Part shown: positions 21,851 through 22,767 of the stretch, in pieces | Numbering within the stretch: position 1 is the stretch's first letter | Layout of the letters: each line of letters begins with the position of its first letter | From: Agromyces sp. | GTDB taxonomy: Bacteria; Actinomycetota; Actinomycetes; Actinomycetales; Microbacteriaceae | Assembly: GCA_031178025.1 (NCBI GenBank) | Contig: JAPSJU010000009.1 | Span: forward strand, 1-22,767 | Length of the DNA: 22,767 nt | Reading direction: 5' to 3' | The notes under the pieces: generated by a model | The model's input: only the letters and a program-made list of their open reading frames with translations | Database searches by the model: none | Told to the model about the DNA's origin: nothing | Made by a program: the position numbers and the translations under genes

Positions 21851-21918
21851 CGTCATGCTTCCACGCTATCCCACGGTGCTCGCGCGACGAGGGCCGAGTC
21901 GCGCGCGCGGCGCCGTCG

Positions 21919-22767
21919 CTAGCTCCCGGTCTCGGCCGGACTCGCGGGCGACGCCCCGGCCGCTCGGGCGATGCGCAGGAAGTCGATGACGCCAAGCTGC
22001 TCGCCTCGCGCCTGCGGGTCGACGTGCGCCGCCTCGAGCACGGCGGTGGCCGACGCGGAGCTGCCTCCGAGCACCTGCGAGAGGGCCTGGCGCAGCATCT
22101 TGCGACGCTGCTGGAACGCGGCGTCGACGATGGCGAAGGTCGAGAGCCGCTCCGATTCGGTACCGGGCTGATCCGCCCGGTCGAACCCGACCAGCACCGA
22201 GTCCACGTTCGGCACGGGCCAGAACACCATGCGCGACACCTGGCCGGCCGTGCGCCAGCGCCCGTACCATGCGGCTTTCACGCTCGGAGCACCGTACACC
22301 TTGGAGCCGGGCTCGGCCGCGAGCCGGTGCCCGACCTCGGCCTGCACCATCACGATGCCCGACTGCAGCGATGGGAAGTGCTCGAGCAGGTGCAGCAGCA
22401 CGGGGACCGACACGTTGTACGGGAGGTTCGCGACGAGTCGCATCGGTTCGCCCGGCAGTGCCGTCACGCGCAGGGCGTCGTCGTGGATGACGGTGAGCGA
22501 GGTGCCCGGCTGCATGATGCGCACCGTGTGGGGCAGCTGCTCCGCGAGGCGGCCGTCGATCTCGACCGCGATGACGGACGCGCCCGCCTCGAGCAGCCCG
22601 AGCGTGAGCGACCCGAGCCCGGGGCCGATCTCGAGCACCGTCTCACCCGACGCGACCCTCGCGGTCTGCACGATCCGCCGCACCGTGTTGCCGTCGTGCA
22701 CGAAGTTCTGCCCCAGCTTCTTCGTCGGCGTGACGTCGAGCAGCTCGGCGAGATCGCGGATCTCGGC
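21919..22767 (-). CDS. rsmA: 16S rRNA dimethyladenosine transferase (5' end outside window)
   Basis: RsmA (KsgA) dimethylates two adjacent adenines in the 3'-terminal helix of 16S rRNA during small-subunit assembly. The frame is open to the window edge with 282 residues visible. It starts AEIRDLAELLDVTPTKKLGQNFVHDGNT, so only a few N-terminal residues and the start codon are missing. The SAM-binding motif VLEIGPGLGSLTLGLL, the acidic strand IAVEID, and the catalytic NLPYNVS motif are intact, as is the C-terminal region FQQRRKMLRQAL. The ATG at 22701 that opens the visible frame (from the M of MHDGNT, actually GTG) is internal: LGQNF upstream of it belongs to the family. ispE follows 62-68 nt downstream. 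Confidence 0.96.
   Translation of the reverse strand, partial: AEIRDLAELLDVTPTKKLGQNFVHDGNTVRRIVQTARVASGETVLEIGPGLGSLTLGLLEAGASVIAVEIDGRLAEQLPHTVRIMQPGTSLTVIHDDALRVTALPGEPMRLVANLPYNVSVPVLLHLLEHFPSLQSGIVMVQAEVGHRLAAEPGSKVYGAPSVKAAWYGRWRTAGQVSRMVFWPVPNVDSVLVGFDRADQPGTESERLSTFAIVDAAFQQRRKMLRQALSQVLGGSSASATAVLEAAHVDPQARGEQLGVIDFLRIARAAGASPASPAETGS

Overview
The window looks like chromosomal DNA of a high-GC actinobacterium, most likely from the Microbacteriaceae (Agromyces or Microbacterium-like). The grounds are very G+C-rich codon third positions, many GTG starts, several genes with no Shine-Dalgarno sequence but a -10 element 6-7 nt before the start codon, and the gene neighbourhood rsmA-ispE-ABC-F and tRNA-Gln-glmU-prs. 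The genus is inferred, not proven.

Left part (1-8730): an accessory sugar-acid catabolic locus. A LacI-type regulator (minus strand, cut by the window edge) is divergent from a decayed LarE-like fragment. After these come uxaC (glucuronate isomerase), uxuB (fructuronate reductase / mannonate oxidoreductase), manD (enolase-superfamily mannonate dehydratase), gntK (gluconokinase) and a secreted GH3 glycosidase that ends in a strong terminator. Five copies of a 16-bp pseudo-palindrome with consensus TGGCAAYCGNTTGNCA lie upstream of the regulator (two copies), uxaC, manD and the GH3 gene, and nowhere else that I noticed. I read them as the operators of the local LacI regulator. At the regulator and uxaC promoters the right half-site also forms the -35 element. 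The route encoded is glucuronate to fructuronate to mannonate to 2-keto-3-deoxygluconate (KDG). KDG kinase, KDPG aldolase and a sugar transporter are not in the window.

Middle (8731-10854): gnd (6-phosphogluconate dehydrogenase) with its own RBS, then a small one-helix membrane protein of unknown function, which converges on the next cluster across a shared hairpin.

Right part (10852-22767): housekeeping genes. On the minus strand, tRNA-Gln(UUG) is followed by glmU, prs, an acyl-CoA ligase and a small protein with two helix-turn-helix regions, tightly spaced like an operon. The glmU start codon lies one nucleotide beyond the tRNA discriminator base, so glmU has no room for a leader of its own. 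A plus-strand MarR regulator follows and converges on metQ-metN-metI (methionine uptake, minus strand). Upstream of these lie an Uup-like ABC-F ATPase, ispE and rsmA/ksgA (5' end outside the window), all on the minus strand.

I found no CRISPR array, insertion sequence, prophage or attachment site. The most interesting signals are the LacI operator set with -35-embedded operators and leaderless starts, the tRNA-Gln/glmU junction, and the LarE relic beside a ManD/gluconokinase pair.
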